Origin: SAR324 cluster bacterium
GTDB lineage: Bacteria > SAR324 > XYD2-FULL-50-16
Direction: 5' to 3'
DNA length: 64,000 nt
Assembly (NCBI GenBank): GCA_028282885.1
Contig: JANQGX010000027.1
Location: 1-64,000, forward strand
Positions 44,528 through 53,468 of the stretch are shown in pieces (positions within the stretch are counted from its first letter, which is position 1; each line of letters begins with the position of its first letter). A program made the translations under genes and the position numbers. The notes beneath the pieces were generated by a model, which saw only the letters and a program-made list of their open reading frames with translations, was not told the DNA's origin and did not search any database.

Positions 44528-45670
44528 CTATTCCAGGGATGGCAAAACCTGGTTGAAGAGCAGTTTGCGGCCCAGGGGAACGGTGCAGCGGATGACCTTG
44601 ATATTGGACTGCTTGAGGAATCCTTCTGTCAGACTGGCAACGCCGGCACCCGGACCGAAATCCAACACATAGGTCATACTGTTTTCTTCCAGTAGTGGAT
44701 GGATCTGTTTTCGCCAGACGGCCGGTTTGGTAAAATAGGCCTCCATGACATCGAATATGACATCATCACTTTCACGCAGGTCTTTCCCCATGTCATTAGC
44801 CCAGACGGGAATTTTCAAATCATTGCCGTTAATGGAAAGACCTACCCGCTTTGCGTCTTGTGGCGAAGTCTGCAAGGCATATCTCAGGAAGGGGCAGTGT
44901 GCGGCTATCGTGGATGGTATATACTTCCATTCCGAACCCCTTTTGTCCTTTTCCAGAAAGAGTTTAAATCCGGCCAGGTTTTCAGGTAAACCGGCTACAA
45001 TCCAGCGTCCGGGGAACAGTTCATAGGCCGTGTGGACAATACCATAATCCGAGAATTTTTTGATTTCTTCTTTCAGCGGATCAAGCTCAAGATCCGTGAT
45101 ACTGGCCATGCAACTTGGTGATCCTTCGATGGAATCGATGAGGTTGCCGTTCAACTCCGGACATGCGCCGAACTGGTACATGGACTGCTGACAACGAACG
45201 CCCTGCCAAAAAAACATCGCCTGGACTTTCAGAGCTGTTTTGCAGAGCTCGTCAAGAGTGAGATCCATTGCTGCCAGGATGGCTGCCACCACGCCGGTTG
45301 AAAAGCCGGTGATGCTGTGTGTGTTGGCAATCAGGAATCCAGGATCGACTCCTTCTTTCAAAACAGATATATAGGTGGATATCTGACTCAAGAAGATGAA
45401 CGGATGAGACAGGGGAGATGATGAAAGATAGCCCGCGTCCGGTGTTGTTTCCGGGCGTTTGATCCACTGATCCGCATCCAGTCCCTTTGAGAAAAAACCG
45501 GTTTCGGAATCATCAAATTCAGCCGCCTGTTTTTTCACCTCAACAATAGCTTCCTCAATAAACGACTGCATATCAGGATAGCTGGTGTAGATTCTGCGCA
45601 GTTCCTCAATGTACTTTACACCTTGACCGGCAAACTGGATAAACAGTCGGGGATTACTTTCTTGACTCAT
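44528..45670 (-). CDS. Orphan acyltransferase-fold protein (FabD/SAT-like)
   Basis: This 380-residue protein begins with the FAS/PKS-type opening LFIQFAGQG. The nucleophile elbow reads TGFSTGVV around residues 123-130, with phenylalanine where FabD has histidine (GHSxG). An AHCPFLRYA stretch near 260 could supply the catalytic histidine. The layout resembles acyltransferase/starter-unit AT domains of fatty-acid or polyketide synthases, but it stands alone without ketosynthase, ACP or reductase. It may load a specialised acyl group, or be a degenerate subunit. It is 121 nt upstream of the TIGR01777 gene's downstream end. Confidence 0.7.
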   Translation of the reverse strand: MSQESNPRLFIQFAGQGVKYIEELRRIYTSYPDMQSFIEEAIVEVKKQAAEFDDSETGFFSKGLDADQWIKRPETTPDAGYLSSSPLSHPFIFLSQISTYISVLKEGVDPGFLIANTHSITGFSTGVVAAILAAMDLTLDELCKTALKVQAMFFWQGVRCQQSMYQFGACPELNGNLIDSIEGSPSCMASITDLELDPLKEEIKKFSDYGIVHTAYELFPGRWIVAGLPENLAGFKLFLEKDKRGSEWKYIPSTIAAHCPFLRYALQTSPQDAKRVGLSINGNDLKIPVWANDMGKDLRESDDVIFDVMEAYFTKPAVWRKQIHPLLEENSMTYVLDFGPGAGVASLTEGFLKQSNIKVIRCTVPLGRKLLFNQVLPSLE

Positions 45671-45792
45671 GCGGGTTTCGGATTTTGTGTTTGGATTGCC
45701 AGCGGATATTGATTCTAAAAAACAGCTTTAAGAACGAATCTGTGCAGAATTTGGTACCCTGTCAATAATATTTTCGGCATATCTGAAAAAAA

Positions 45793-46692
45793 CTAACTCA
45801 AAATCTCTTTCATTGCTCCAGTGAAATCGGGGTATTGAAATTGGAATCCGCTTTGAACGAGATTTTCAGGAGTTCCGCGCTGGCTGTAGAGGACCATGGA
45901 ACCGAGTTCACCGATGACCATGCGAATAGCAAACCCGGGAACGGCCATAAACGAGGGACGGTGGAGCAGTTTGCCGATGATGGAGGCCATGTCCTTGTTT
46001 CGAACCGGCTCAGGAGCGCAAAAATTGTAAGTGCCCTTCAATTCTTTATTTTCAACAAGATACCAGATGGCAGAGATCAGATCCTTGAGGTGAATCCAGG
46101 GAAACCACTGTTTACCGTTACCCAGGGGACCTCCGACAAAGAAGCGGAAAGGGGGAATCATCATTTTCATGGCGCCGCCTCTCTTATCAGCCACAACCGC
46201 GAAGCGTGCAATGATGGTGCGGATACCTTTTGCTTCCGCTTTGAGAGCTTCGGCTTCCCAATCCCGGCAGACCTTGGCAAGAAAATCATTGCCGACCGGT
46301 TCCTGTTCGTTCAGCACATCATCGCCCCGATTTCCGTAATACCCCATGGCAGAGGTGCTGATCAAGGTGATATCCCCGCTTTCCGACAAGGCATCAACAA
46401 GGTTGCGGGTAGTCAGTATACGACTGTCATAGATGGATCTTTTATACTTACTCGTCCAGTAATGAAAAATATTGGTGCCGGCCAGGTTGATGACGATATT
46501 TGCATCCTTGAGTTCGGTTTGCCAGTCTCCCGGTTGGGTGGTATCGGCTGATAAATATCTGAAGTCGGGATGATCGATTTCGTCGAAACTTTGGGAACGA
46601 CTCACGGACACCACCTGACATCCCTGTTGCAGCAGAAATTCAGAGAGATGTTTGCCTACAAAGCCCCTACCGCCAGTTATAAATACTTTCAT
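45793..46692 (-). CDS. TIGR01777-family NAD(P)-dependent epimerase/dehydratase
   Basis: This 299-residue SDR-type protein has the dinucleotide motif TGGRGFVGKHL at the N-terminus, STSAMGYYGNRG with the YxxxG core, and a C-terminal DUF1731 domain with GTPENLVQSGF. Such proteins are widespread (YfcH family) without an agreed substrate. It starts 18 nt after the lipoprotein gene's stop and is probably in its operon. Cytoplasmic. Confidence 0.88.
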   Translation of the reverse strand: MKVFITGGRGFVGKHLSEFLLQQGCQVVSVSRSQSFDEIDHPDFRYLSADTTQPGDWQTELKDANIVINLAGTNIFHYWTSKYKRSIYDSRILTTRNLVDALSESGDITLISTSAMGYYGNRGDDVLNEQEPVGNDFLAKVCRDWEAEALKAEAKGIRTIIARFAVVADKRGGAMKMMIPPFRFFVGGPLGNGKQWFPWIHLKDLISAIWYLVENKELKGTYNFCAPEPVRNKDMASIIGKLLHRPSFMAVPGFAIRMVIGELGSMVLYSQRGTPENLVQSGFQFQYPDFTGAMKEILS

Positions 46693-46710
46693 TTTGTGAT
46701 TATCTCCATG

Positions 46711-48444
46711 CTATTGTCCGACTGCAATACGGATTTGCCGGACATTACTTGGGTTCTCTTCCGACCAGGCAGAAAAAAGTTTGCTGTTGTAAACGGCCAG
46801 GTGAGATTCGTAGGAAGGCAATGTGCTATTGAAATTGATACCATCCGCATCAATCACATCCTTCTCGGTGAAATGCCATTCAGGCGATGTATCATTGCCA
46901 TTATAGACCGCAATTCTGGTTCGTGCTCCTTCGACCCAAGTGGCATAAAGCTTTGCATTTAAAATGGTCAACCCGGGATGGTTGGCAGGGGTAGAAGGTT
47001 CGTAATTGATGCCGTCACTACCACCACCGTCGATAAAGCTCCAAAGGGGATTAGCATCATCTCCGTTATAAACCTTAACCCTTATCCGTCCATTTTCGTC
47101 CCAGGCTGCGTACAGTTTTTCGGCATACACAGCCAGGCAAGGATTCCAGGCAGCGATGGATGTATTGAAGTTCATCCCGTCAACACCATTACCGTCAATT
47201 GAATTCCAGGATGGTGTCGGATCGTCGGGATTGAATACCGAAGCCCTGATCTGCTTGACCACAGACTCTTCCATCCAGATGGCGTAGAGTTTGGATTGGT
47301 ATCCGATAATTCGAGGATTGGTGGCAATCTCAAGCACATCGTGATTAATCCCGTTGGCTCCTGCGCCATCGATAAAGTTCCAGGCAGGTGAATACTCATC
47401 ATCATTGAATACGGCAACCCGAATCTGGTTGATGCTCGAACCGTTCATTTCATCCCAGGCAACAACCAACTTTGAGCCTGCAACCGATAGAAACGGATTG
47501 TTTGCCTGTCGGGTCGGATCAAAATTCAATCCGTTTACTGTCGGTACGACGCCTTCCATAAAATCCCAGCTTGGAGAAGCCTCACTACCGTTGAAAGCTG
47601 CTACCCTGATCTGGAATGGTGAACCTTCGCTCCAGGTCATGAAGAGTTTTGAATTGAAACCGACACCTTTGGGAAACCTTGCATTGTTGATAGGATCGTA
47701 ATTGATACCATAATCAATATTGCCACCTTCCACGAAGTTCCAAGCAGGGTTCGATTCATCACCGTTAAACACGGCCACCCGAACCTGGTATTCAGCCGCG
47801 GGCAGAACTCTCTCTTCCCAACTGGCGTAAAGTCTTCCATTTGCCTCCGTCAGACTGATGAAATCCGCATGTCTGTTGTTATCCCTATTGCGGCCGTTGG
47901 GTCCGCTTCCGTCCACCATCAGCCAGGAGGAAACGTCGGCAGTCAGGAATCCGTATTGTGAAATATTGGTTGATGGGAAGTAGTTACCGGCCTTGTCTCG
48001 CATTTGGGTGGTGAATTTAGCTTTATAGATGCTGCTCAGCGCGAGTCTCTCTTTTGGAAAAAAGGTGAATTTTGTGTCATTCATTTCAACCAGCGGGGAA
48101 TCCTGACTTGCCGGCGTACAGGAGTTGAAATCATCTTTGGAAAGCTGGATACTCCCTGAACAAGTATTGTCATAACTTATCGTTATGGAGGAAACATCCA
48201 TTGCCTCACTGAAAATCACTACGGCCTCAGTGTCGGGAGCAATATTAATTTCACCGTCAGCAGGGTAGGTGTATTCGATTGAAGGCGGTGTCACATCCAA
48301 GGGGGTGTCGCCTGAAGTGTCGCTGGTTGCTTCGCCATAAGTTGTGGTTATGGATCCTTCGTTGTCTCCACCGCAGGAGATTAAAAAGCCGGAAAGAATC
48401 AAACACATTGCTACCGGGATCAGGTTATGTCGTCTTTTTTTCAT
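46711..48444 (-). CDS. Lipoprotein with Ig-like domain and seven tandem ~55-residue repeats
   Basis: This 577-residue protein has a lipoprotein signal peptide with lipobox LISC (cysteine near residue 24), then an acidic linker. A Big_5-type Ig-like domain (about 50-150; TPPSIEYTYPADGEINIAP) is next, followed by seven imperfect repeats to the C-terminus. Each repeat has W-x-F-x-(D/E)G near its start, a GxNxD turn, KLYAxWxE in the middle and IRVAVFNGD toward the end. Seven such units suggest a seven-bladed beta-propeller. The gene is first in a pair with the TIGR01777 epimerase. Ligand unknown; it is outer-membrane-anchored by prediction. Confidence 0.82.
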   Translation of the reverse strand: MKKRRHNLIPVAMCLILSGFLISCGGDNEGSITTTYGEATSDTSGDTPLDVTPPSIEYTYPADGEINIAPDTEAVVIFSEAMDVSSITISYDNTCSGSIQLSKDDFNSCTPASQDSPLVEMNDTKFTFFPKERLALSSIYKAKFTTQMRDKAGNYFPSTNISQYGFLTADVSSWLMVDGSGPNGRNRDNNRHADFISLTEANGRLYASWEERVLPAAEYQVRVAVFNGDESNPAWNFVEGGNIDYGINYDPINNARFPKGVGFNSKLFMTWSEGSPFQIRVAAFNGSEASPSWDFMEGVVPTVNGLNFDPTRQANNPFLSVAGSKLVVAWDEMNGSSINQIRVAVFNDDEYSPAWNFIDGAGANGINHDVLEIATNPRIIGYQSKLYAIWMEESVVKQIRASVFNPDDPTPSWNSIDGNGVDGMNFNTSIAAWNPCLAVYAEKLYAAWDENGRIRVKVYNGDDANPLWSFIDGGGSDGINYEPSTPANHPGLTILNAKLYATWVEGARTRIAVYNGNDTSPEWHFTEKDVIDADGINFNSTLPSYESHLAVYNSKLFSAWSEENPSNVRQIRIAVGQ

Positions 48445-48545
48445 CTGGAGCCCATAACTAATGTGTTTCTGTGCGGAGAATTGTTTTCCAAGAGACAGGT
48501 GAATTATACCCGTTTTAATTGCGAAAACTCAACCGTTTACCGATT

Positions 48546-49415
48546 TTAGGCATGGGCGATGGTAATATCGTCACAGGATTCGAAGCGGTCGAGGATTTCT
48601 TCAAAGAGAGCATCCTCCATGTCCCTTCGTTTTCTGGGTTCACAAAGATAGCGGAGGGTCAGAATGATGCCCGCAGGCGAGTTCATAACCGGCTTGATGT
48701 AAACCTTGGGGCTCAGGTAGTGAAATCGGATCAATTCGTCGTCAGACTCACGAACAAGACTCCTGGCATTTTCCGTATAATCCACGGTTTTCTCTTTGGC
48801 AATCTCCTTCATGATTTCCCGAGCCCTGTGCCAGTTGCTTTCAAATCTGACACCGATTGAAATTTCGTCCCAGATATACGGGAAACTTTTTGTATAATTG
48901 GTGATGGGTTGGGTCAGCACGAGGCTGTTAGGGACCTTTATCAGTCGTCCGGTACTCTGTTCAGCATCCACCCAGTTCTCAATTTCCATCAGGGAGAAAT
49001 AAAACAGGCTGAGGCCCACGACATCCCCTTTATGAGCCGCAATCTCTATTCGATCTCCGATGACAAAAACATTGCGCCACATGATGACCACCATTCCCGC
49101 GACGTTTAAGACCACCTCTTTCATTGAAATGGTGAGCGCCGCAGCAATGATGCCCAGAAAGGCTAAAATCGGTTCCAGGCCGTTTAACCAAGCTCTTCCG
49201 ACCAGAATGATGGCCAAGAAGACTGCACCATAAAGAGTGGTTTTTCGCCAGCTATAGCGTGTGCTTTGGTTCTTGGTCTGATGGTTGACAATCTTCAGGA
49301 TAAAAAAACGGATAATCCAAAGAACGAGAATGATCAACAGGGAGCCGGCCAGTTTGTTCAGATATAACTCATCCGCAAAATCGATGTGTTTTAGTAAATT
49401 ATTGATATCTTGCAT
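48546..49415 (-). CDS. MscS-family mechanosensitive channel
   Basis: This 289-residue inner-membrane protein has three or so N-terminal helices; the pore-lining one is around ISMKEVVLNVAGMVVI. The soluble MscS beta domain follows (RIEIAAHKGDVVGL, STGRLIKVPNSLVL), with the alpha/beta C-terminal part. It releases solutes on hypoosmotic shock or serves as a small-molecule channel. It stands alone, divergent from the acid phosphatase-msbA pair and separated from the lipoprotein gene by 101 bp. Confidence 0.9.
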   Translation of the reverse strand: MQDINNLLKHIDFADELYLNKLAGSLLIILVLWIIRFFILKIVNHQTKNQSTRYSWRKTTLYGAVFLAIILVGRAWLNGLEPILAFLGIIAAALTISMKEVVLNVAGMVVIMWRNVFVIGDRIEIAAHKGDVVGLSLFYFSLMEIENWVDAEQSTGRLIKVPNSLVLTQPITNYTKSFPYIWDEISIGVRFESNWHRAREIMKEIAKEKTVDYTENARSLVRESDDELIRFHYLSPKVYIKPVMNSPAGIILTLRYLCEPRKRRDMEDALFEEILDRFESCDDITIAHA

Positions 49416-49584
49416 TTGTTTTTGGTTTTCAGAAGTTCGTGCCTGGATTTGAATCTAATCTGTTCTCACCAAAGATATCCGATTATCAACCAGATAACAA
49501 TCTATTGCCTGATAAAAAGAGCTGGCGTGTTCGCTGCTCCCTGCGCTAGACTGATTTCTGTTTTTTAGTTCGTAATCGCCGGGG

Positions 49585-50520
49585 GTGTTTCGGCTATATA
49601 CTGGGAACTACGTGAGGTTTGCCGTGCCTGTGACCCGCGCTGAAGGAATAGCGGTTTTCCTTTTTTTTGTTTTTGTTCTGTTGCTGAGGCGACCTGTCAA
49701 ACGCTTATGGGATGAGAGAGCATGTCCCAGCTATGGGATTGACATTGAAAAGAAACTGGTGGTCGATCCGGAGAGTTCCGAGGTCAGAATGCTGATTTTG
49801 AGCGACGTCGGATCTGGCTCTGTTGACCAGAAACAGGTCGCTGAAGCCGCAGAGAAAACCTGTAAAGAGAACGGTTGCGATCTGGTCCTGATGGGAGGAG
49901 ACAATTTTATCCAACAGGGTGTTTCCTGTGTCGATGATGAGCAGTGGGAGACCAAGTTCGAGAACATGTACGATCTCAATGTCCCATTCTTTGCGGTGCT
50001 GGGAAACCACGATCTGAAAGGCAACTGGCGGGCACAAATCGATTACAGCGGATTGAGCGAGCGCTGGAATATGCCGGCCACCAACTACGATATCAAGGTC
50101 GGACCTGTTTTGATCCGGGCAATCAACACGACCTGCACCATCAAAAGTCTCTGGCGCTTGTTTAAAAAAAACAGTTCCCCCTGGCAGTTCGTTCTGGGGC
50201 ATCATCCGGTGATATCCAGTGGCAGGCACGGTGGGATGACCTGGCTGGAGAGAAAACTGGTCGGTTTGAGTGGGACTGACGTGTTTATATCCGGTCACAA
50301 CCATGCCCTGGAACACCTGGAGCACTCAGAATTCGACCAGATCGTCGCCGGGGGGGGAGGATCCCCCATTGAATATTCCACACGAAAGCCTCTTCCCGAA
50401 ACCCGGTATTTCCGCGAAGACTTCGGGTATGTCTGGGCTCACATCACATCACGAAAGGCCGACTTTTATTATTACGATATTAGTGGTAAAGAGAGATATT
50501 ACTTCACAAAAGAAAAGTGA
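49585..50520 (+). CDS. Membrane-anchored acid phosphatase, TRAP/purple acid phosphatase-like
   Basis: This 311-residue metallophosphoesterase has an N-terminal hydrophobic anchor (about 13-33). The metal motifs follow in order: LILSDVGSG, GGDNFIQQGV, LGNHDLKGN, LGHHPVISSGRHGG and SGHNHALEHL. The GDNF...GV and GHxP...G patterns match tartrate-resistant (type 5) acid phosphatases more than LpxH. It should face the periplasm or act as a signal-anchored enzyme. GTG start at 49585. It is 33 nt before msbA, so the two are cotranscribed. A role on lipid-linked phosphate or other phosphoesters near the lipid A pathway is an inference only. Confidence 0.8.
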   Translation: MFRLYTGNYVRFAVPVTRAEGIAVFLFFVFVLLLRRPVKRLWDERACPSYGIDIEKKLVVDPESSEVRMLILSDVGSGSVDQKQVAEAAEKTCKENGCDLVLMGGDNFIQQGVSCVDDEQWETKFENMYDLNVPFFAVLGNHDLKGNWRAQIDYSGLSERWNMPATNYDIKVGPVLIRAINTTCTIKSLWRLFKKNSSPWQFVLGHHPVISSGRHGGMTWLERKLVGLSGTDVFISGHNHALEHLEHSEFDQIVAGGGGSPIEYSTRKPLPETRYFREDFGYVWAHITSRKADFYYYDISGKERYYFTKEK

Positions 50521-50553
50521 AGATCAGGGATTTGCAACGAAACAGACAGGTAT

Positions 50554-52302
50554 ATGAAAATAGTCATCAAGGTCGGTCGCTACCTCTTCAAATATAAGCT
50601 CCAGGCGCTATTCAGTATCGTCTTCATGCTTTCATATTCAGTGTTTACGGTTGCCCCGGCGCATTACTCAAAAGCGGTGATGGACTATCTTATTGAAGCC
50701 GTCAAGCTGGATCAAACCATAGAAATCAGGCGTTTTGTCTTGGTCGGTGCTGCCCTGATGCTGATTCTCGTCTCAAAAGGCATCTCCTTTTTTTTGCAGA
50801 ACTACCTGATGGGTTCCCTGGCACAGAAGACCGTGAGAAATCTCAGGGAAAAGCTTTATAACAAAGTTCTCAGCATGCCCATCGGTTTTTTTAACAAACA
50901 ACCGTCAGGTGAACTGATATCGCGGTTCACAGTTGATTTTGTGACCCTGAACGAGGCTATCGTTATCGGGTTGGTGGGGCCATTACGCGATATGCCCACC
51001 ATTATATTTCTTTTCATCATCATGTTTGACCGCAGTTGGCAACTGATGCTCATGACCCTGATTTTGTTGCCGATTGTATCTAAGCTGATCTCTTTTTTCG
51101 GCCAGCAAAGCAATAAAGCCACAAGCAAACGTCTGAACCAGTTCGGAGCACTTTCCACCCTGCTTTCCGAAACCATCACCGGGATAAGGGTTGTGAAAGC
51201 CTTCATTATGGAGAAGCACGAGAGTAAGCGCTTCAAAAAAGAGAACCGTAACTTGTACAAGCATTTTCTTGAGTCCATTTTTATCTCCTCCTACTCCTAT
51301 CCCCTGCTTGAAATCACAGCAGGATTCTTCGCCGTGTTTGTGCTGGCTTATGGCGGGCACCTGATTGCCAATAATCAGATTACTTTTGGTGATTTCACCT
51401 CGTTCATCATGTCTTTTATGATGCTGAACACACCGATCAAACAGATGAACGGTATTTCCCTGAAGATTCAGGAAGGGATTGCTGCTGCTGAAAGGATATT
51501 CGGCATTCTGGAGAGTGATTGGAAGATCGAGGAGGCGGAAAATGCCCGCGACTTGGCACCCATCAAGGAAGAGATCAGCGTGGAGATCAAGCATTTCGCT
51601 TATGAAGACACCTTGGTGCTGGAGGATATCAACCTCAAGTTGAAAGCGGGCACCATCACCGCCCTGGTGGGAAGCAGCGGTAGCGGCAAAACTACCTTTG
51701 CCAATCTATTGCCCAGGTTTTATGATGTTCCGGATGATGGTGGCTCAATCAAAATCGATGGGGTGGACATTCGGGAGGCATCTCTCAAATCCCTGCGAAA
51801 TCAGATTGCAACGGTCACCCAGGATATTGTCCTGTTTAACGATTCCATCAAAAACAATATCTCCTACGGCAAACAGGACTGCTCCGAAGAAAAACTGGTT
51901 GAAGCGGCCAAGGCAGGATATGCGCACGATTTTATTATGGAAATGCCCAATCAATACGATCAACAGATAGGAGAAAAGGGGGTTATGCTATCCGGCGGAC
52001 AGCGGCAGCGCATTGCAATTTCGCGAGCTTTGATCAAGGATGCCCCGATCCTGATTCTGGATGAGGCGACCAGCGCCCTGGACACTGAATCGGAAAAGGA
52101 GGTCCAGGCTGCCATAGAGAACCTGATGAAAAACCGTACCACACTGGTTATTGCTCACCGTCTCTCCACCATTAAACACGCAGATGTTATCCACGTGTTA
52201 AAAAACGGTCGTATCATCGAATCGGGAAATCACAAGGAACTTCTCGACCAACACGGCGAATATAAACGTCTCTATGACCTTCAGTTCAAGGATCCCAACT
52301 GA
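50554..52302 (+). CDS. msbA: Lipid A / lipid ABC exporter, MsbA type
   Basis: This 582-residue half-transporter has six membrane helices (about 15-310) and a C-terminal ATPase: Walker A GSSGSGKTT, signature LSGGQRQRIAIS, Walker B ILILDEATSALD. It fits MsbA-type homodimers that flip lipid A core to the periplasmic leaflet. Other heterologous exporters share this architecture, so the name rests on overall similarity and the envelope context. It is preceded by the anchored phosphatase. Confidence 0.88.
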   Translation: MKIVIKVGRYLFKYKLQALFSIVFMLSYSVFTVAPAHYSKAVMDYLIEAVKLDQTIEIRRFVLVGAALMLILVSKGISFFLQNYLMGSLAQKTVRNLREKLYNKVLSMPIGFFNKQPSGELISRFTVDFVTLNEAIVIGLVGPLRDMPTIIFLFIIMFDRSWQLMLMTLILLPIVSKLISFFGQQSNKATSKRLNQFGALSTLLSETITGIRVVKAFIMEKHESKRFKKENRNLYKHFLESIFISSYSYPLLEITAGFFAVFVLAYGGHLIANNQITFGDFTSFIMSFMMLNTPIKQMNGISLKIQEGIAAAERIFGILESDWKIEEAENARDLAPIKEEISVEIKHFAYEDTLVLEDINLKLKAGTITALVGSSGSGKTTFANLLPRFYDVPDDGGSIKIDGVDIREASLKSLRNQIATVTQDIVLFNDSIKNNISYGKQDCSEEKLVEAAKAGYAHDFIMEMPNQYDQQIGEKGVMLSGGQRQRIAISRALIKDAPILILDEATSALDTESEKEVQAAIENLMKNRTTLVIAHRLSTIKHADVIHVLKNGRIIESGNHKELLDQHGEYKRLYDLQFKDPN

Positions 52303-52615
52303 TGATTTAAGCTGTTGTTTACACTGCCTTCTTCCACAACAATTCGCCTCTTCACAGATTCGGGGAATCACCGTAAAATCCTATTATTGTTCCAATTCGA
52401 TTTCAGAATTGATCACTGGTTAATCCAGGTTAGATAACTTTCACAGAAATCCGGTCCTGAATGATCGAACCTGGTGTTGGATTGAAAGGCTTTTTGCCGA
52501 CAAGTGTCGCAAATAGGGGTTGCAACCTGATGAAATCTGAACCATTCTGGATAGACGAGGGTCATAAATGCATTTCAGAACAAGGTAGGAAAATCGATTG
52601 GGGAATTGGAAGATA
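52303..52615. other. 313-bp region upstream of the ABC efflux operon
   Basis: This carries the promoter of the ABC ATPase-permease-fusion operon. The one clear element is the palindrome at 52493-52513. No terminator for msbA with a T-tract is visible; a GATT/AATC micro-hairpin near 52357 is too small. Confidence 0.4.
52493..52513 (+). promoter_or_regulatory. Palindrome upstream of the ABC efflux operon
   Basis: TTTGC-c-GACA (52493-52502) and TGTC-GCAAA (52505-52513) form an almost complete palindrome with a 2-bp centre and one bulged base. It lies about 100 bp before the ATPase start and may be an operator for a repressor such as a TetR or MarR protein. Confidence 0.4.
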
Positions 52616-53278
52616 ATGATCCGTCTGAACGATATTAACAAAAGTTATGCAACCGGATCCAACCGATTGCATGTCCTGAAGGGGATCGATCTTCATGTCC
52701 GGGAGGGGGAGTTGGTCTCCATCATGGGATCATCGGGATCCGGAAAGTCCACCCTGCTGAACATCCTGGGTATTCTGGATTCCTACGACTCGGGAGAATA
52801 CCATCTCAATGGCACGCTGGTCAAAAACATGAGTGAAACCAAGGCTGCCAAATTCCGGAACCGTTATCTTGGATTTGTCTTTCAATCCTTTAACCTGATC
52901 CCATTCAAGAACGCCCTGGACAACGTCTCCCTGCCTCTATACTACCAGAACGTCAGCCGCCGGAAAAGAAATGATATTGCTGCGGAGTACCTGGGTAAAA
53001 TGGGACTGGGGGATCGTCTTCACCATTATCCCAACGAACTCTCCGGTGGGGAAAAACAAAGGGTAGCCATTGCCAGGGCTATGATTACCGAACCTAAAAT
53101 CATCTTGGCGGATGAGCCGACGGGAGCTCTGGACAGCACAACTTCCATGGAGGTGATGAGGCTGTTTGGTGAGATTAATTGCGACGGAATCACGGTTGTC
53201 ATTATCACTCATGAACACGATATTGCCGACAAGACCGATCGGATTATTCGGATTCTGGATGGGAAAATCGTAAGTTAG
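52616..53278 (+). CDS. ABC transporter ATPase, MacB/LolD type
   Basis: This 220-residue ATPase has Walker A GSSGSGKST, signature ELSGGEKQRVAIARAM and Walker B IILADEPTGALD with the catalytic glutamate. It serves the MacB-like permeases downstream. A TTG start at 52598 would add six residues; the ATG at 52616 has a GGAAG site just upstream. In MacB the ATPase and permease are usually fused; here they are separate, as in many LolD/macrolide-type exporters. It is separated from the first permease by a 190-bp stretch with an unusual structured element. Confidence 0.9.
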   Translation: MIRLNDINKSYATGSNRLHVLKGIDLHVREGELVSIMGSSGSGKSTLLNILGILDSYDSGEYHLNGTLVKNMSETKAAKFRNRYLGFVFQSFNLIPFKNALDNVSLPLYYQNVSRRKRNDIAAEYLGKMGLGDRLHHYPNELSGGEKQRVAIARAMITEPKIILADEPTGALDSTTSMEVMRLFGEINCDGITVVIITHEHDIADKTDRIIRILDGKIVS

Positions 53279-53305
53279 AGAATGATCTAAAATTTGTGTC
53301 GCCAA

Positions 53306-53390
53306 GGATCTGTGATTTATAATACGCATGAACCCATCCATGGGGCTCCGTGAATAAATCCTGTTTCCAAGGATTTTAAATCACAGATCC
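53306..53390. other. 85-nt structured element with 14-bp terminal inverted repeats
   Basis: GGATCTGTGATTTA (53306-53319) and TAAATCACAGATCC (53377-53390) pair perfectly. Inside, AAATCCT/AGGATTT (53356-53362, 53370-53376) forms a second hairpin, and a CCCA/TGGG stem with weak outer pairing (53333-53344) a third, giving a three-way junction. The sequence CCAAGGAT occurs twice (53302-53309 and 53367-53374). It sits in the ABC operon between ATPase and permease genes. Confidence 0.7.
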
Positions 53391-53468
53391 CTCGGCTCTT
53401 GATAAAAACGGATTGCTAAATATGTATTTGCTACGTAACCAGATTGTGCTGTTGAATCGGATATCCCA

